Shown: one piece after another, positions 44,058-54,968 of the stretch | Layout: the number at the start of each line of letters is the position of its first letter | Position numbering within the stretch: position 1 is the first letter of the stretch | Source of the DNA: Mermis nigrescens | Lineage: Eukaryota; Nematoda; Enoplea; Mermithida; Mermithidae | Length of the DNA: 64,000 nt | Assembly: GCA_036768485.1 (NCBI GenBank) | Contig: JAVLUZ010000154.1 | Span: forward strand, 48,097,786-48,161,785 | Reading direction: 5' to 3' | The notes under the pieces: generated by a model | Databases searched by the model: none | Told to the model about the DNA's origin: nothing | The model's input: only the letters and a program-made list of their open reading frames with translations | Position numbers and translations under genes: made by a program

Positions 44058-46804
44058 GTATCCGCGCCCCAAGATTATTTAAAATTTCAATGTTTTTATG
44101 CTAATGCTCGAAGTCTTTTGAACAAACTTAGCAACTTACATTTTTTGCTGAATGAAGAAAGTTTTGATGCTCTATTTTTTTCTGAAACATGGTTTCATAT
44201 TGATATTTCCGATGGATTATTGTGCCCTGGTAAAAATTATCGCATTTTCCGCTGTGATCGAAACTGTAAACGTGGTGGGGGTGTAGCTTTATTTCTTAAA
44301 ACTTCTTTTAATGCTATTCAAATAAATCCTCCACCCGCTTTTAAAGCTCCCGAAATTCTAATAATTGATATTTTTGATTCTAATAGAAAGATCAGATTTA
44401 TTTTGGTTTACCGACCCCCTGATTTTGATCTAGCTTATGCTGAAATTTTATGTAGATGTATTGAATGGGCTTGTTCTGTTCCTTTCCCTTTTGTAATCTT
44501 AGGAGATTTTAATTTGCCAAAAATCAATTGGTGGATAAGTTCGGTTCCTACTGATAATCTAAATACCCTATTTTTCGACACACTTTCGGGCACTGGTTTA
44601 CATCAATTAATAACAGAAAATACTCATGAAAAAAATATACTAGATCTTCTCTTTGCATCTGATCAAATTTCTAACGTAAAAGTTGATATTCCTTTTTCTA
44701 ATAGTGATCATAATTCAATTATATTTGATTGTCTTTTGATGCCAGTCCGTAATCCTAGATCATCTTTTTTTAACTTTCGTAAAGCTGATTTTGATGCGTT
44801 AGGTCTAGCACTGTCTCAGATTTCTTGGCCTGATCTTTTTGATACCTGTTCTAATGTAAATGATATGTATAATTTGTTTGTTGGAGTGCTTCACTCTTTA
44901 ATTTATGCATTTGTTCCATTAACTCACCCCAAGCCCATGAAACGTAAATATCCTAAACTAATTAAAAGAATGTTAACTAAAAAACGTATGCTTTGGAAGA
45001 AACATAAACTTTATCACTCCACCGATACAAAAATCAAATATAAATCTTTTTGTAGAAAATTGGATTTTGAAATTAAAAATTTCTCTGCTTCTGAAGAAAT
45101 TAATCTTCTTTCTGACAAAAGTTTAAAATCATTTTATAAATTTGTCAATAATCGGTTGAATAATCATCGCTCTTTTCCACCTCTTTTTCATGACCACAAA
45201 ATCGTTTCTGATCCTTTAGAAAAGGTAAATTTGTTTAATAACTACTTTTCTTCTGTTTTTTCTGTTGATAATAATCATCTTCCTTTTTTAGATTCGATGA
45301 CTGGTTTTGCTTTGCAAACCATTCATTTTGACGCTTGGAACGTGCAACTGGTTTTAAATCAAATAAAAGGTTCTTTTTCTATAGGTCCCGATGGACTCTG
45401 TCATTTTTTCTTGAAAAACTTTCAACTTATCTTGCTGAGCCTTTAGCTAGTATCTTTAATGTTTCTTTTTTGACTAGCACTATTCCCAATTTATGGAAAT
45501 TGGCGAATGTAACCCCAGTCTTTAAAAAAGGTGACGCGGCTTTAGTGAGTAATTACAGGCCGATTTCTATTTGCTGCTCATCAAGTAAAATCATGGAAAA
45601 TTTGATTAATTTAAAAATTGTCGATTTTCTCACTACAAACAGACTCTTATCTTCTTCTCAGTTTGGTTTTCAAAAATCAAAGTCTTGTGAATTACAACTA
45701 CTTAAATGTAAACACAGTTGGACGGTATCTTTGAGTAATAGGATTCCTGTCGATGTAGCTTACATCGACTTTTCTAAAGCTTTCGATAAAATCCCGTTAT
45801 CTAAGCTTTTATATAAGCTCTCAAAATATGGGATAAAAGGTCTACTTTTTAATTGGCTTGATTCCTTTTTACATGGTCGGTCTCAGCGTGTTTGTATTGA
45901 CAGAGTTTTTTCTGATTTCATGCCTGTTGGCAGTGGTGTCCCCCAAGGTAGTTGTATTAGTCCTACTTTATTCTTAATTTATGTTAATGACCTATGTAAT
46001 TTGATTAAATATAGTAAAATTTACCTCTTTGCCGATGATGTCAAAATCTTTGGTCCATCTTCTGATTATCATTTAATACAAAAAGATCTGGACAATATTT
46101 ATATTTGGTCTATAAATTGGCAACTTCCTGTTGCTTCGGAAAAATGTGCAGTTTTACATCTTGGTAAAAATAATCCAAAAAAGCTTTATTCTTTGAATAA
46201 TATAAATATTCCAAATGATATTTGTTCCGTTCGTGATCTGGGTGTTTATTTTTCCCACAATCTCAATTGTAAGGAACATTTAAATCACATAATTAAAAAA
46301 GCTGTTTCTCGTTGTTTTCTAATACACAAAGCTTTTCTTTCTTGTGATAAAGAAATTTTAGTTAGGGCTTATACTACTTATGTAAGACCTATGCTTGAGT
46401 ATGCTGTTTCTGTATGGAATCCATATTATGCAAATGATATAAATCGTCTTGAAAATGTTCAGCGTAAATTTACTAAACGTCTTTTTGGTTTTAATAGCAA
46501 TTTATCCTATCTTGAACGCCTAAAGCTTCTTAACCTGCCTTCTTTAGAACTTCGCCGTCTTCACATATGTCTATGTCTCATGTATCAAATTATTAATGGT
46601 TTATCTTGTATTGATGCTAATGAATTCTTCATTTTTAGTCAAGGCACTACCCGATCAGTTAACAGTCGTAAAGTTACACTACCAGTTGTCCGTTCCAATG
46701 CTCACCTCAACGATTTTTCGCAAAGATACCGAAAAATCTGGAACTCCTTACCTGATCAAATTGTCTCTTCACCCAAAATCGGTTTGTTCAAAAAGAGCTC
46801 CTAA
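44058..46804 (+). CDS. LINE ORF2, endonuclease and reverse transcriptase, one frameshift
   Basis: ORF2 carries the enzymes of target-primed reverse transcription. An apurinic-like endonuclease (FYANARSLLNKL, FSETW, VILGDFNLPKINW, SDHNSIIF) spans 44090-44740. A reverse transcriptase (FKKGDAALVSNYRPISI, IDFSKAFDKIP, SGVPQGSCISPTLF, LFADDVKIF) spans 45500-46050, followed by a C-terminal part. The frame directly follows the ORF1 TAG, with no ATG before about 44739, after the endonuclease. A one-base shift separates 44058-45405 from the downstream frame; the likely site is the T6 run at 45404-45409 (mutation or assembly error). All RT catalytic boxes look intact. Confidence 0.85.
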
Positions 46805-47164
46805 ACATTGATTTTACAAATTTATTGTTGGGGCATACCTAGTTGTATCACTTTCGTGATCTGTGTATGTCCTCTTGTTCAGTCGCTATTTTATCATGTA
46901 TTTGTGTTTTATCAATTTTCGTGTATTTTTCTGACAATAAACACTTTCTTCTTCTTCTTCTAATGATTAACTACGGAAGCACGAAACTTATTTGGTTATA
47001 GGTAGTTATAACTTAACACTTAGGTCTTAACTATGAACGAAATAAATTCTTAATGTGAAAGATCTAAGCATAAAATTATATACAACTAATTAACTACAGT
47101 AAGTACAGTAAGAAGGTTATTGTATGATAATCATTATAACTTGCTGTTTAAGTTTCAAAAATTC

Positions 47165-47614
47165 TCCTGGATTCTCCTAGATTTTCAGGATTCCACTGAA
47201 TTCTCCTGAAATTTTACAATTCTCCTGCATTCTCCTGCATGTTTACAATTTCTCCTGAAAAGCCCATTCTCCTGCTCCTGCTCCTGAAAATTTTCGATTC
47301 TCCTGAATTCAGGAGAATTCTCCTGCACCTGGCAACCCTGTATACAACTAACTAACTACAGTTAGTACAGTAGGAAGCTTAATGTATGATAATCATTATA
47401 ACTTGCTCTTTAAGTTTTGAAAATTCTCCTGAATTCTCCTAGATTTTCAGGATTCCACTGAATTCTCCTGACATTCTAAAATTCTCCTGCATTCTCCTGC
47501 ATGTTTACAACTTCTCCTGAAATTTCTCCTGAAAAGCCCATTCTCCTGCTCCTGCTCCTGAAAATTTTAGATTCTCCTGAATTCAGGAGAATTCTCCTGC
47601 ACCTGACAACCCTG
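47165..47614. repeat. Right ends of G2 and G1 with ATTCTCCTG arrays
   Basis: The two adjacent right ends repeat ATTCTCCTG with variable spacers (more than ten times each), plus CTCCTGCTCCTG. The same unit occurs at the left ends (32525-32625, 35045-35140). The subterminal short repeats may be transposase-binding sites, by analogy with other hAT elements. Confidence 0.8.
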
Positions 47615-47622
47615 CGGCACTG

Positions 47623-48337
47623 GCTGTTGTAGCTTTCGATCTATTCGCACGAATATCTACAGTAAAGAATGACGAACCTATTACTACGCAAAAGACTTAA
47701 CTTGCGTACCAGCACGGAAATGATAATGTGATACTATACGTTAACGTAACAATGTTCTACTGTTATCTGCTAAAGTCTCTTCCGTTCCAAACAGCCCGTT
47801 TCTTGCTAAAGTCTTATTACTATAATAGATTTTCACTCCACAAATGGCTTCTACAATTATGCTTTCGTAACAGCTGGCTGCCTTAAACACTTCGTATTGA
47901 TGTTCGATATGCTTAGTTTAATATGTGACGCATCTGACAGACTGTCGTACTAAACTAATCCGTAAAATGTTTGGCCACAAGCCGTGAAGCGAAAATGGGC
48001 TGATTAGAATGTAACAGACTATAGTATGAAATTGAATATACATACTGCATACGAGCGTCTGAAGACTGCAACCGGTGCATGTAAAAAACATGTCTACCGT
48101 ATTTAGAATTGTGTACATACCATGACGGATTGTTTCACATAACTTTAGGCATAATTTTCAAGATTTTTCATTGACTTCAAAACCGACAGATCACGATAAT
48201 TATTTACCTAACTATAAAATCGATGCTTTAATCACAATGCGTTAGCTTGTCGGATATAATTCTTGAAATTAATGCTCAAACTCATGTGAAACAACAGACT
48301 ATAGGTAACTATCGAAACAATACCTACTAAAAGTAGG
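47623..48337. other. No gene recognised
   Basis: Moderately AT-rich sequence between G1 and a tRNA-carrying TIR element. CAACAGACTATAGG at 48293 resembles a stray end of that family. No coding signal. Confidence 0.4.
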
Positions 48338-48339
48338 TA

Positions 48340-48886
48340 TAGTCTGTTTCATTTATTCGAGAGCTTTTCAGTCAATTCCTTTAAGGGCTACAGTAAGCTA
48401 ATTAAGACGAATTACTGTACTTCGGCAGATCAGCTCAATGAGGGCAAGTGGCTGGAATTCTTCCATTTTAAATGCACTAATATGCCAATATAAATTTAAT
48501 TTAACATTTAATCAGTGACGGGACATACTGCAGTAAGTGTGTTTAAACAAAAAGCCATCGGCTGGAATCGAACCCGGGTTGCAGTGTCTACAAGCGGACG
48601 TTTTTACCACTGCGCTATGTGGGAGTTCGCGGCGTTTCTTAACATCTTAGTCTATTGTGTTTAAAGTGTCGACTCAGGATAGCTGAATGCGCAATTTTTA
48701 TCTGTGAGTTGATTGATCTGATAGAACGCGAATAGAAATTATGCCGCAGAAATTTTATTGAAAAACCCTGCTTTGCTAGGAAGCTAAAGTGAGGTCCAGC
48801 GACTTACAGTAAATAAGAAAGATTGGGTTACGGTAACCTCCGAAAACATTTACTGAAAAAGCTCTTGGATAAATGAAACAGACTAT
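48340..48886. mobile_element. TIR element carrying a tRNA-like module (B family), copy 1
   Basis: The inverted ends (ATAGTCTGTTTCATTTAT and ATAAATGAAACAGACTAT, extended by CGAGAGCTTTTCAG and CTGAAAAAGCTCTTGG) enclose 547 bp. At 48560-48635 on the minus strand is a tRNA-like sequence with box A TAGCGCAGTGG and box B GGTTCGATTCC. Copies 2 and 3 share the sequence on both sides of that module, so it belongs to the element. No transposase. A TA target fits the other copies. Confidence 0.88.
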
Positions 48887-48999
48887 CTTAGGTAGCGCGT
48901 TAGCGCGTACCTATAATATACTTGGGTACCCCCAACACCTGTGCACCCCCCTACAGCTATAACGGGACACTTCTGGAAGGTGCGGTTTTTTTTAAAAGA

Positions 49000-51990
49000 A
49001 AGATAATAAAAAAATTCGCTGCCCGTGTTTTTTGTTTTTCTTGAAACTCAAAACTGACTGTGTAAAGAAGGTGTAAAGTTTTTGTGTAACGTTATAACAT
49101 AGGACAAATTTTGGGACCTTTTTACTGCGGCATGTGGACAACTGAGTATTGATGACTTGAAGGACTGAACAGGATAGGATAATAGAGGGATGAATTCTAC
49201 AGATGACACTTTTTTTGTTTTTTGAAATTCGCATTAGTTATCGAATTGCAGTGTAAAGAGTGCGAAAATCTGGGGGTGAAAAAGCACTTTTTGGTCGAGT
49301 TTTCAACCTGCCTATGTCCGATACTAACTCCGGTTATGAGTTTTTTAAAATGTTTTCTGACAGAAATGTAGAGCGGATCAAGGGCTACATTCTGCATATA
49401 AGCAAAGTCTTCTATGCTCTATGGTGAGTTAGATCCTGGGGTTTAAAGTTTACACTCTAGTGGATGGTGTAAAAAAACGGATTTTAACTAAGATTTCTCT
49501 GCCAAATTTTTCCGCTTATGAGTCAGTGTAAATCGAAGACAGCATTAATAAAGTGCCTCTCAGGGGCTAAACATCGCAGCAAACCGCATTTAAAAAAACG
49601 CAATATTGAGTTATTTATGGGGGTGTAAAGTTCGAAATCAGAGGTAAAAAATGGGCGAAAAAACACGTTTTTTCCGAAGTTTGATTGATAAATCATACCA
49701 AATAATTTTTGCAACAGAATTTTGGCACACAGGAATGTACTACGATTTAAAAGCTACAAATTGTACCAAACCGAATTTCTTTAAACTCAATGGGGAGTTC
49801 GGTACGGAATTTTAAAGTTTACAGTGTTCTAAATGATGGAAAATACGTTTTTGTTGCGTTTTTTGTTCGCCACTTTCTCCGTCCAGAAGTCGGGATAAGT
49901 CTAATAGAATAAAAATAAAGTGCTTTATATCGGGTGCATGTCAAAGCAAATTGTCAATACATTAATATTTGGCGAGTGTAAAGTCAAAAATTTGGAGTTT
50001 AAAATGCGTTTCTGTCTTGTTTTTTTTGCCTGCTTCTCCGGTTACGAGTCAGGGACACGTTTATCATGTCAAGAAATGGACCAGGAACCAAATTTGTTAT
50101 GCCAGTCTGGCGCATATGTTTACACTCTACGGTGTTGTAAAGTAGTTTACACCAATTGTTAGTTTGCCCATAGAACATTATGTAGACTTAATTTTTTCAT
50201 AAATATTAATCGTAATATCGGAACAATATCAAAATTACGAATCTGACTAAAATCTTCTTTACACTAGGTGTTTACATGAAGTTTACACTACATATGTATT
50301 TATCTTCGTTTTTAAGCATTCCAGAAACCTAATCTTTTCCTGGAGTCTAGAAGTTTTCAAAGGATCAAATGTGAGACGTCACGTAGGCGCGTTTGTTTAC
50401 ATCCAACAGTGATGTAAAGTAGTTTACACTCATTGTTTATATGTCCTCAGACCATTGTAGAGACATAATTTTTTCATGAATGTTGATCATAATATCCGAG
50501 TAATTTTTTACACTGCATGTTAGCCTTTGTTCTAGAGCATTGCAAAAACCGAAATTTTTTCCTGAGATATAAAAATTTACAGGGAATGAAATATATACGT
50601 CAGTTGGACGCGCTTGCTTACACTCAGCAGTATTGCAAATTGGTTTAAACCTAATGTTTATTGTCTTTAAAACATTATGGAGACTCATTTTTCCATAAAT
50701 GTTGAAAGTAATATCGGAGCAATATCAAAATTACGAATCCGACTAAAATATTCTTTACGCTATGTGTTTGTGTAAAGTTTACATTACGTGTTAACCTTAA
50801 TTCGATAGACTTGCAGAGACTTTGTAACTGAAGTCGAGAAATTTTCAAGGATTCATATGTGAGACATCAATTAAGTGAGTTTGTTTACCCTCAAAAGTAA
50901 TCTAAAGTGATTTAAAAATTATGTTCAAGTGTCCTTAGATCATTGAAGAGATGTAATTTTGTCTTAAATGGGTTGCATTAAAGTTAAATCCTTCTTAGCC
51001 GTGTTTATAATATGTTTCACAAAATCTTGCACATGGAGAGCTATCGTTTAATTGATGTAAATTGCCTGCAAAAGTGGTTTAAAATGAACCAGCAATCACT
51101 CTACTGTGCACAGAAGTCGACAAAGATATGCAGCTTTATTGTAATCATGTACATTAATAAGCCGTAAACTGTTAGTATTCTCTACACCTTGTAGTTGTGT
51201 AAAGTTTGCACTATTCATTTGTTGTTAATATGTAGTCTATACAACAAATTTATTTTACTACCAAATCAAAGCGTTAGTGTTCCTTACATTTGATATTTGC
51301 GTGAAGTTTTTGAATTTTTGCCGAAAAACTTTGTCTTCTAATTTACCAACATCCCGCCTTTTCCATTTTCTTAAAGTTTAAAATCTTTTATAATTCTCTT
51401 AATAATTTAATGGTAGGTTTTAACTTTAAGTTTCTCTTGGTTTACAACTCTCGCTTAGCAAGCTCATTTTTCAAAACTTTTTCATAGTGATCAGATTAGT
51501 CGCGTTTAGTTTGGAATTGGTGGACGGTCGTTATTTTATTACTCGGCTTAAATAAACCAAGTGACTATCTTTTGATTATTTTCTTTATCGCAAATTCAAA
51601 CACCCTATTTTCAATTTGAAAATTGACTCAATTTTCAATTTGAAAATTGATCCAATTTTCAATTTGAAAATTGAAAATTGGGTGTTTTCAATTTCAAAAG
51701 TCACAACACATTGTGCTTGTGTATTGATTGAGTGAGGATTTGCAATGTGAATTCGTTGGTTAAATATTTGTGCTTGATTATAAGTGAACTGCACACATTA
51801 AGAAGAAATAACTTAATGGAGTTTTAATTTGAAAATGGGTGGTGTCAATAAGGTTGTCTTGTTTAAAAAGGATAATGCTGATGTTAAGAACAATATTGTT
51901 TTCCGCGTTCTTGGACTGTTGTCATTATTGTGGCATGTTACTGATTGTGTTTACTGACTGATGTACTGAAATCACGCTAATTAAAAGTAG
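49000..51990 (+). repeat. Dispersed ~4 kb repeat, copy 2
   Basis: Collinear with 1-3466. It contains many GTAAAGTTTACACT-like palindromes, the CTGGGGTTTAAAGTTTACAC and GGGGGTGTAAAGTTCGAAATC landmarks, and at its end the TIR element at 51995. Compared with copy 1 it has extra internal sequence (for example 51330-51845). No protein recognised. Confidence 0.7.
51608..51682. repeat. Tandem array of a palindrome
   Basis: Three successive copies of TTTTCAATTTGAAAATTGA, each self-complementary around TTTCAATTTGAAA, with a following half copy. Would form cruciforms or hairpins. Confidence 0.85.
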
Positions 51991-51994
51991 TGTA

Positions 51995-52758
51995 CTAGCA
52001 AAGAAAAATGCTCCGATGGAACAAAAAGATGAATATACTTGGAATTGTGGATTATTATGGATGTAAAAGGAGGGGACTAGGAAAAATCTACCTAAAGTCG
52101 GAAAATCTGCTAAAAATCACACTTTCTCTAAGCAACGCTAAAAATCGATGTATATTCTGCGGCCAACACATTAAAATAAATATTCAACCATAACAATGAT
52201 TGAAACAGCAGCACGTTAGCTATGCAGTAGCTATGGGAAATGATATTAAGTAAACTAACAGTCTTCCAAGCCAATTGAATGAAATAGCAAACATCGAAGA
52301 CAATTGAAGACATGGTTGGTTTAAAACAGTAGGAAACGCGTAAGTTGACTTGAAACAGACTAAATGTAGATACACTAGCATGCCCAAAACGATTGTGTGC
52401 ACTAATCAATCGGCTCCTGCTTTGCTTGCTATAATGCTCATAACAAGATAAAACAACTTTAAATACAATACCTCTTAGTTTTCTATAAATCAGGTGCCAG
52501 CAATTTAAAAAAGTAACCTTGATAGATTTCGTTTATACACTCTTATCTGAAACTTCGAACATTATTTAAAAAAGACACTTTATTAGAGGCCGCAGAATAT
52601 ACATCGATTTTTTGCGTTGCTTAGAGAAAGTGTGATTTTTAGCAGATTTTCCGACTTTAGGTAGATTTTTCCTAGTCCCCTCCTTTTACATCCATAATAA
52701 TCCACAATTCCAAGTATATTCATCTTTTTTGTTCCATCGGAGCATTTTTCTTTGCTAG
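51995..52758. mobile_element. Nonautonomous element with ~180 bp inverted termini, copy 2
   Basis: Same element as 3463-4213, with ends CTAGCAAAGAAAAATGCTCC and GGAGCATTTTTCTTTGCTAG flanked by TA at 51993-51994 and 52759-52760. The core is collinear with copy 1 (CAATTGAATGAAATAGCAAA, GTTTAAAACAGTAGGAAACG). Noncoding. Confidence 0.88.
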
Positions 52759-52809
52759 TAGGTACCCTGATTGATAGAATAAATTTTATCACACTGACTT
52801 AAGTGTGTA

Positions 52810-52967
52810 ATTAGGAAGCCTAAAAACTGGGCAGGTCCGAAGACCCACCACTGCGCAGTGTTCGGTCGCTTTCGCGAGCCGAACCAGTGCTCAATTACCT
52901 GAAATTTTGCGCCATTCAATCCGGAGATAAAACGTCATCTCGACGGGATAAAGCGCAAAAGAATGCG
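52810..52967 (-). other. Candidate exon with strongly structured downstream RNA (or SL-type RNA)
   Basis: On the minus strand an acceptor-like ATTGCAG is followed by 69 open bases (52967-52899; reads HSFALYPVEMTFYLRIEWRK) and a good donor TTTCAG/GTAATT. Right after the donor the sequence can form a stem GTTCGG-TCGC closed by a GAAA tetraloop, with CACTG/CAGTG outside it. Next come GGTC-TTCG-GACC (a UUCG tetraloop) and a T-rich AGTTTTTAGG. Last is a CACACT/AGTGTG hairpin. Exon-donor-stems-T-run-stem is the layout of spliced-leader RNAs, but the T-run is a poor Sm site and no promoter is recognised. A small coding exon of an unknown gene is the alternative. No other copy in the window. Confidence 0.35.
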
Positions 52968-52989
52968 CTGCAATTGTATCAATTTTTCT

Positions 52990-53014
52990 ATTATTATTAT
53001 TATTATTATTATTT
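52990..53014. repeat. (ATT)n microsatellite
   Basis: About eight uninterrupted TTA/ATT units. Confidence 0.95.
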
Positions 53015-53397
53015 TCTATTAGTATCAATATCGGTCTATTAATATTGCTGTATGCAGACACATTGTAAAAAATAAGTTTGTTGATATACATTATGTAGAA
53101 AACAAAGAACGACACTACAGTAGAATCACAATATCATTCGTTTGTCTTCGCCACCCGCTTTAAACCGCCATTATATGAGATTGACTGCTTTTCACGGTAG
53201 CAATAATCGACTTAAAAAACGAAATGGATTCAGATACTTTACACCACAATTTATTAAATATATGATACTAAGCGTAGGACACAATATTTTCGGGGGTCCG
53301 TCCCCCAACTTACTTTAAACGTAGTCTTAGTTTAGTCTGAGGTAGGCTTATAAGCTGTTCCCTCCTCACTTTACAGTACTTATACATAGCTTAAGCT

Positions 53398-54153
53398 ATA
53401 GTCTGTTTCATTTATGCATGAGTTTTTTCAGCAAATCTTCTCCGAGGCTACAGTAACTCTATCTTCCCTACTTACTGTAGGTCATTTAGAAATCACTGTA
53501 GCTATGTATGTACATAGAATGGAAGGGTTTCTCAGTAAAATTTCTTACAGCATAATTTATTCTCGTATTGCAGCAGATCATGCAACATGCGGATGGAATT
53601 AGAGCATTCAGCTTGTCATAAATCGACCGTTAAACGCGGTTTTCTATTAAATTTAATCTGCATGAATCAAGCTACAGAATTGCTGTAAACTTTCAAAGCG
53701 GTTATGTGGTTTGGCAATAGCAATCGTCTCACTATAACTCGATATACTGTAGAATATCACAACTATAATATTAGTTTAATCCAATTCTGTAGGCACTTTG
53801 AACTTTTTCAAAAACCTCAAAGTTATATGAAACAGACTATAGCATTTGAAACATTGCCGAAAACTTCCGCTTAGCGTAGTGGTAGAACGTCTGATTACCG
53901 TAGAAGCAACACGGGTTCGATTCCGGCTGCAGGATTTTTATTTAGCGCGCTTACTTTAGTATGTTGCAGCACTGTTTAGATGCTTGAATTAAATCTATAT
54001 GGACGGTTTAGTGCATTAAAACTGAAAAAATGGCTGCCGCTCGCCCCCACTCAACTTTTCTGTCAAGTTACAGTAAATCACCTATAGTTAGGCATACTTT
54101 AGCCTTCAAAAATATTTATTGAAAAAGCTCTCGAATAAACGAAACAGACTATA
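53398..54153. mobile_element. TIR element carrying a tRNA-like module (B family), copy 2
   Basis: Ends TATAGTCTGTTTCATTTATG and CGAAACAGACTATA, opposite in orientation to copy 1. The tRNA-like part is on the plus strand at 53861-53933: box A TTAGCGTAGTGG, box B GGTTCGATTCC, and a possible TCT/AGA anticodon stem. The left half is disturbed by a partial A-family element (right end at 53842). Flanks agree with a TA target. Confidence 0.82.
53650..53842 (-). mobile_element. A-family MITE, partial copy inside the B element
   Basis: Its right end AAAACCTCAAAGTTATATG then AAACAGACTATA is the complement of the A-family left end at 54969. ATATACTGTAGAATATCAC matches the interior inverted. The left end is not clear. 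Confidence 0.6.
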
Positions 54154-54284
54154 ACCTACGGTTTTTGGTTCTTCCCTGGACTTTACACTTATGTAGGCTT
54201 AAATTAAAGGCTTGCAGTCCCTAACTATTTTAGTATATTATTTCAACGTCGCTCAGGTTAACTTCTCATTATTAGTGTACTAAT

Positions 54285-54463
54285 GCATTGGTACACCAGT
54301 TTGCGCCCAGCCCCGCCCCGCCGCCTCCTTCATACTACAGGCACGGAAAAACTGGGAAAATGGATGTTTTAAACGTTATTCTGTGTTATTTTTGGCCTTT
54401 TTGGGCCATTTCCTCCCAAAATTGGTGTTGGTCCCCGCAAAATAGGAGGGCCAGCCATGTGCC
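54285..54463. repeat. Dispersed repeat, copy 3 of the TTTTTGGCCTTTTTGGGC family
   Basis: TTTTTGGCCTTTTTGGGC, then AAAATAGGAGGGCCAGCCATG, as at 16410-16565 and 22580-22710. The ORF reading through it is a shadow. Confidence 0.6.
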
Positions 54464-54683
54464 TGTCATTCATATATATAAACAATTTTCATCGACATCG
54501 AGCCGAGAGGTTATGATAATTAAATATCAAATCAATGTTATAATCGCAATCTGTGTCGGCTAGTGTATTTAAGTGAAATAGACTATAAATACTGTATCTA
54601 TTCAATCAGCACTTATTTAAGTCTATCTATAGATACCCACGCATATGTACGTTAGATATGTGTAAGTAAGCCGGTACCTGCCA

Positions 54684-54950
54684 TACGTGGGCAGCAAGAA
54701 AATCCAGGGGGGGCAGCAAGATTTTTCAAAGGTCAAAAAATGGCCTTAAAAATGGTGGTGGGGCGAAAAAACATCATTTTTCAACGTTCGTCATCGAGCA
54801 CTATCCATTGGCATCAAAAAATTGCGAAAAAAACAACTAACTTCAAAAATTGATTTCTAGGGGGTATTTTGTTTCTGGGGGGTATTTTGGTTTCTCGGGG
54901 TGGGGTTGCATACTCCTCCAAACCCCCCACGCCGAGGTGTGGTACCTACT
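54684..54950 (+). repeat. GTGGGCAGC-family repeat, copy 4
   Basis: ACGTGGGCAGCAAGAAAATC through CACTATCCATTGGCATCAAA to ACGCCGAGGTGTGG. Noncoding. Confidence 0.7.
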
Positions 54951-54968
54951 AAATTTGAATTACATATG

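Larger units (their letters stand above)
43064..46961 (+). mobile_element. Near-intact CR1-like LINE inserted in G2
   Basis: A 3.9-kb non-LTR retrotransposon with ORF1, ORF2, an AATAAA and a (TTC)n tail, flanked by AATGA at 43059-43063 and 46962-46966. The G1 sequence at 34880-34910 (AATGAATGATTTACTACGG) is the empty site. It appears nearly full length and has only one frame disruption, so it is the youngest coding element of the window. Confidence 0.92.
35019..47340. mobile_element. G2: second G-family hAT element, inserted in G1
   Basis: The ends CAGTGTTGCCAGGT and ACCTGGCAACCCTG are flanked by TATACAAC at 35011-35018 and 47341-47348. The 35021-35240 segment repeats 32506-32724 of G1 almost base for base, and the right ends of G2 and G1 lie side by side (47165-47340, 47349-47614). 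G2 lacks Z. It hosts H2 and a near-intact LINE. It is a case of a family inserting into its own relative. Confidence 0.92.
32504..47614. mobile_element. G1: hAT-type element, outermost complete layer
   Basis: The left end CAGTGTTGCCAGGT and right end ACCTGACAACCCTG are flanked by the 8-bp duplication CGGCACTG at 32496-32503 and 47615-47622, a hAT signature. Its own sequence is roughly 1.2 kb, with AATTCTCCTG strings near both ends. The rest of the 15.1 kb is later insertions (Z and G2 with their contents). No transposase found. Confidence 0.9.

Noticed and set aside
53861..53933. A genuine tRNA gene
   Set aside because: The stems are incomplete and the same module with the same flanks recurs in two other TIR elements; it is a tRNA-derived part of a repeat, not a functional tRNA gene.
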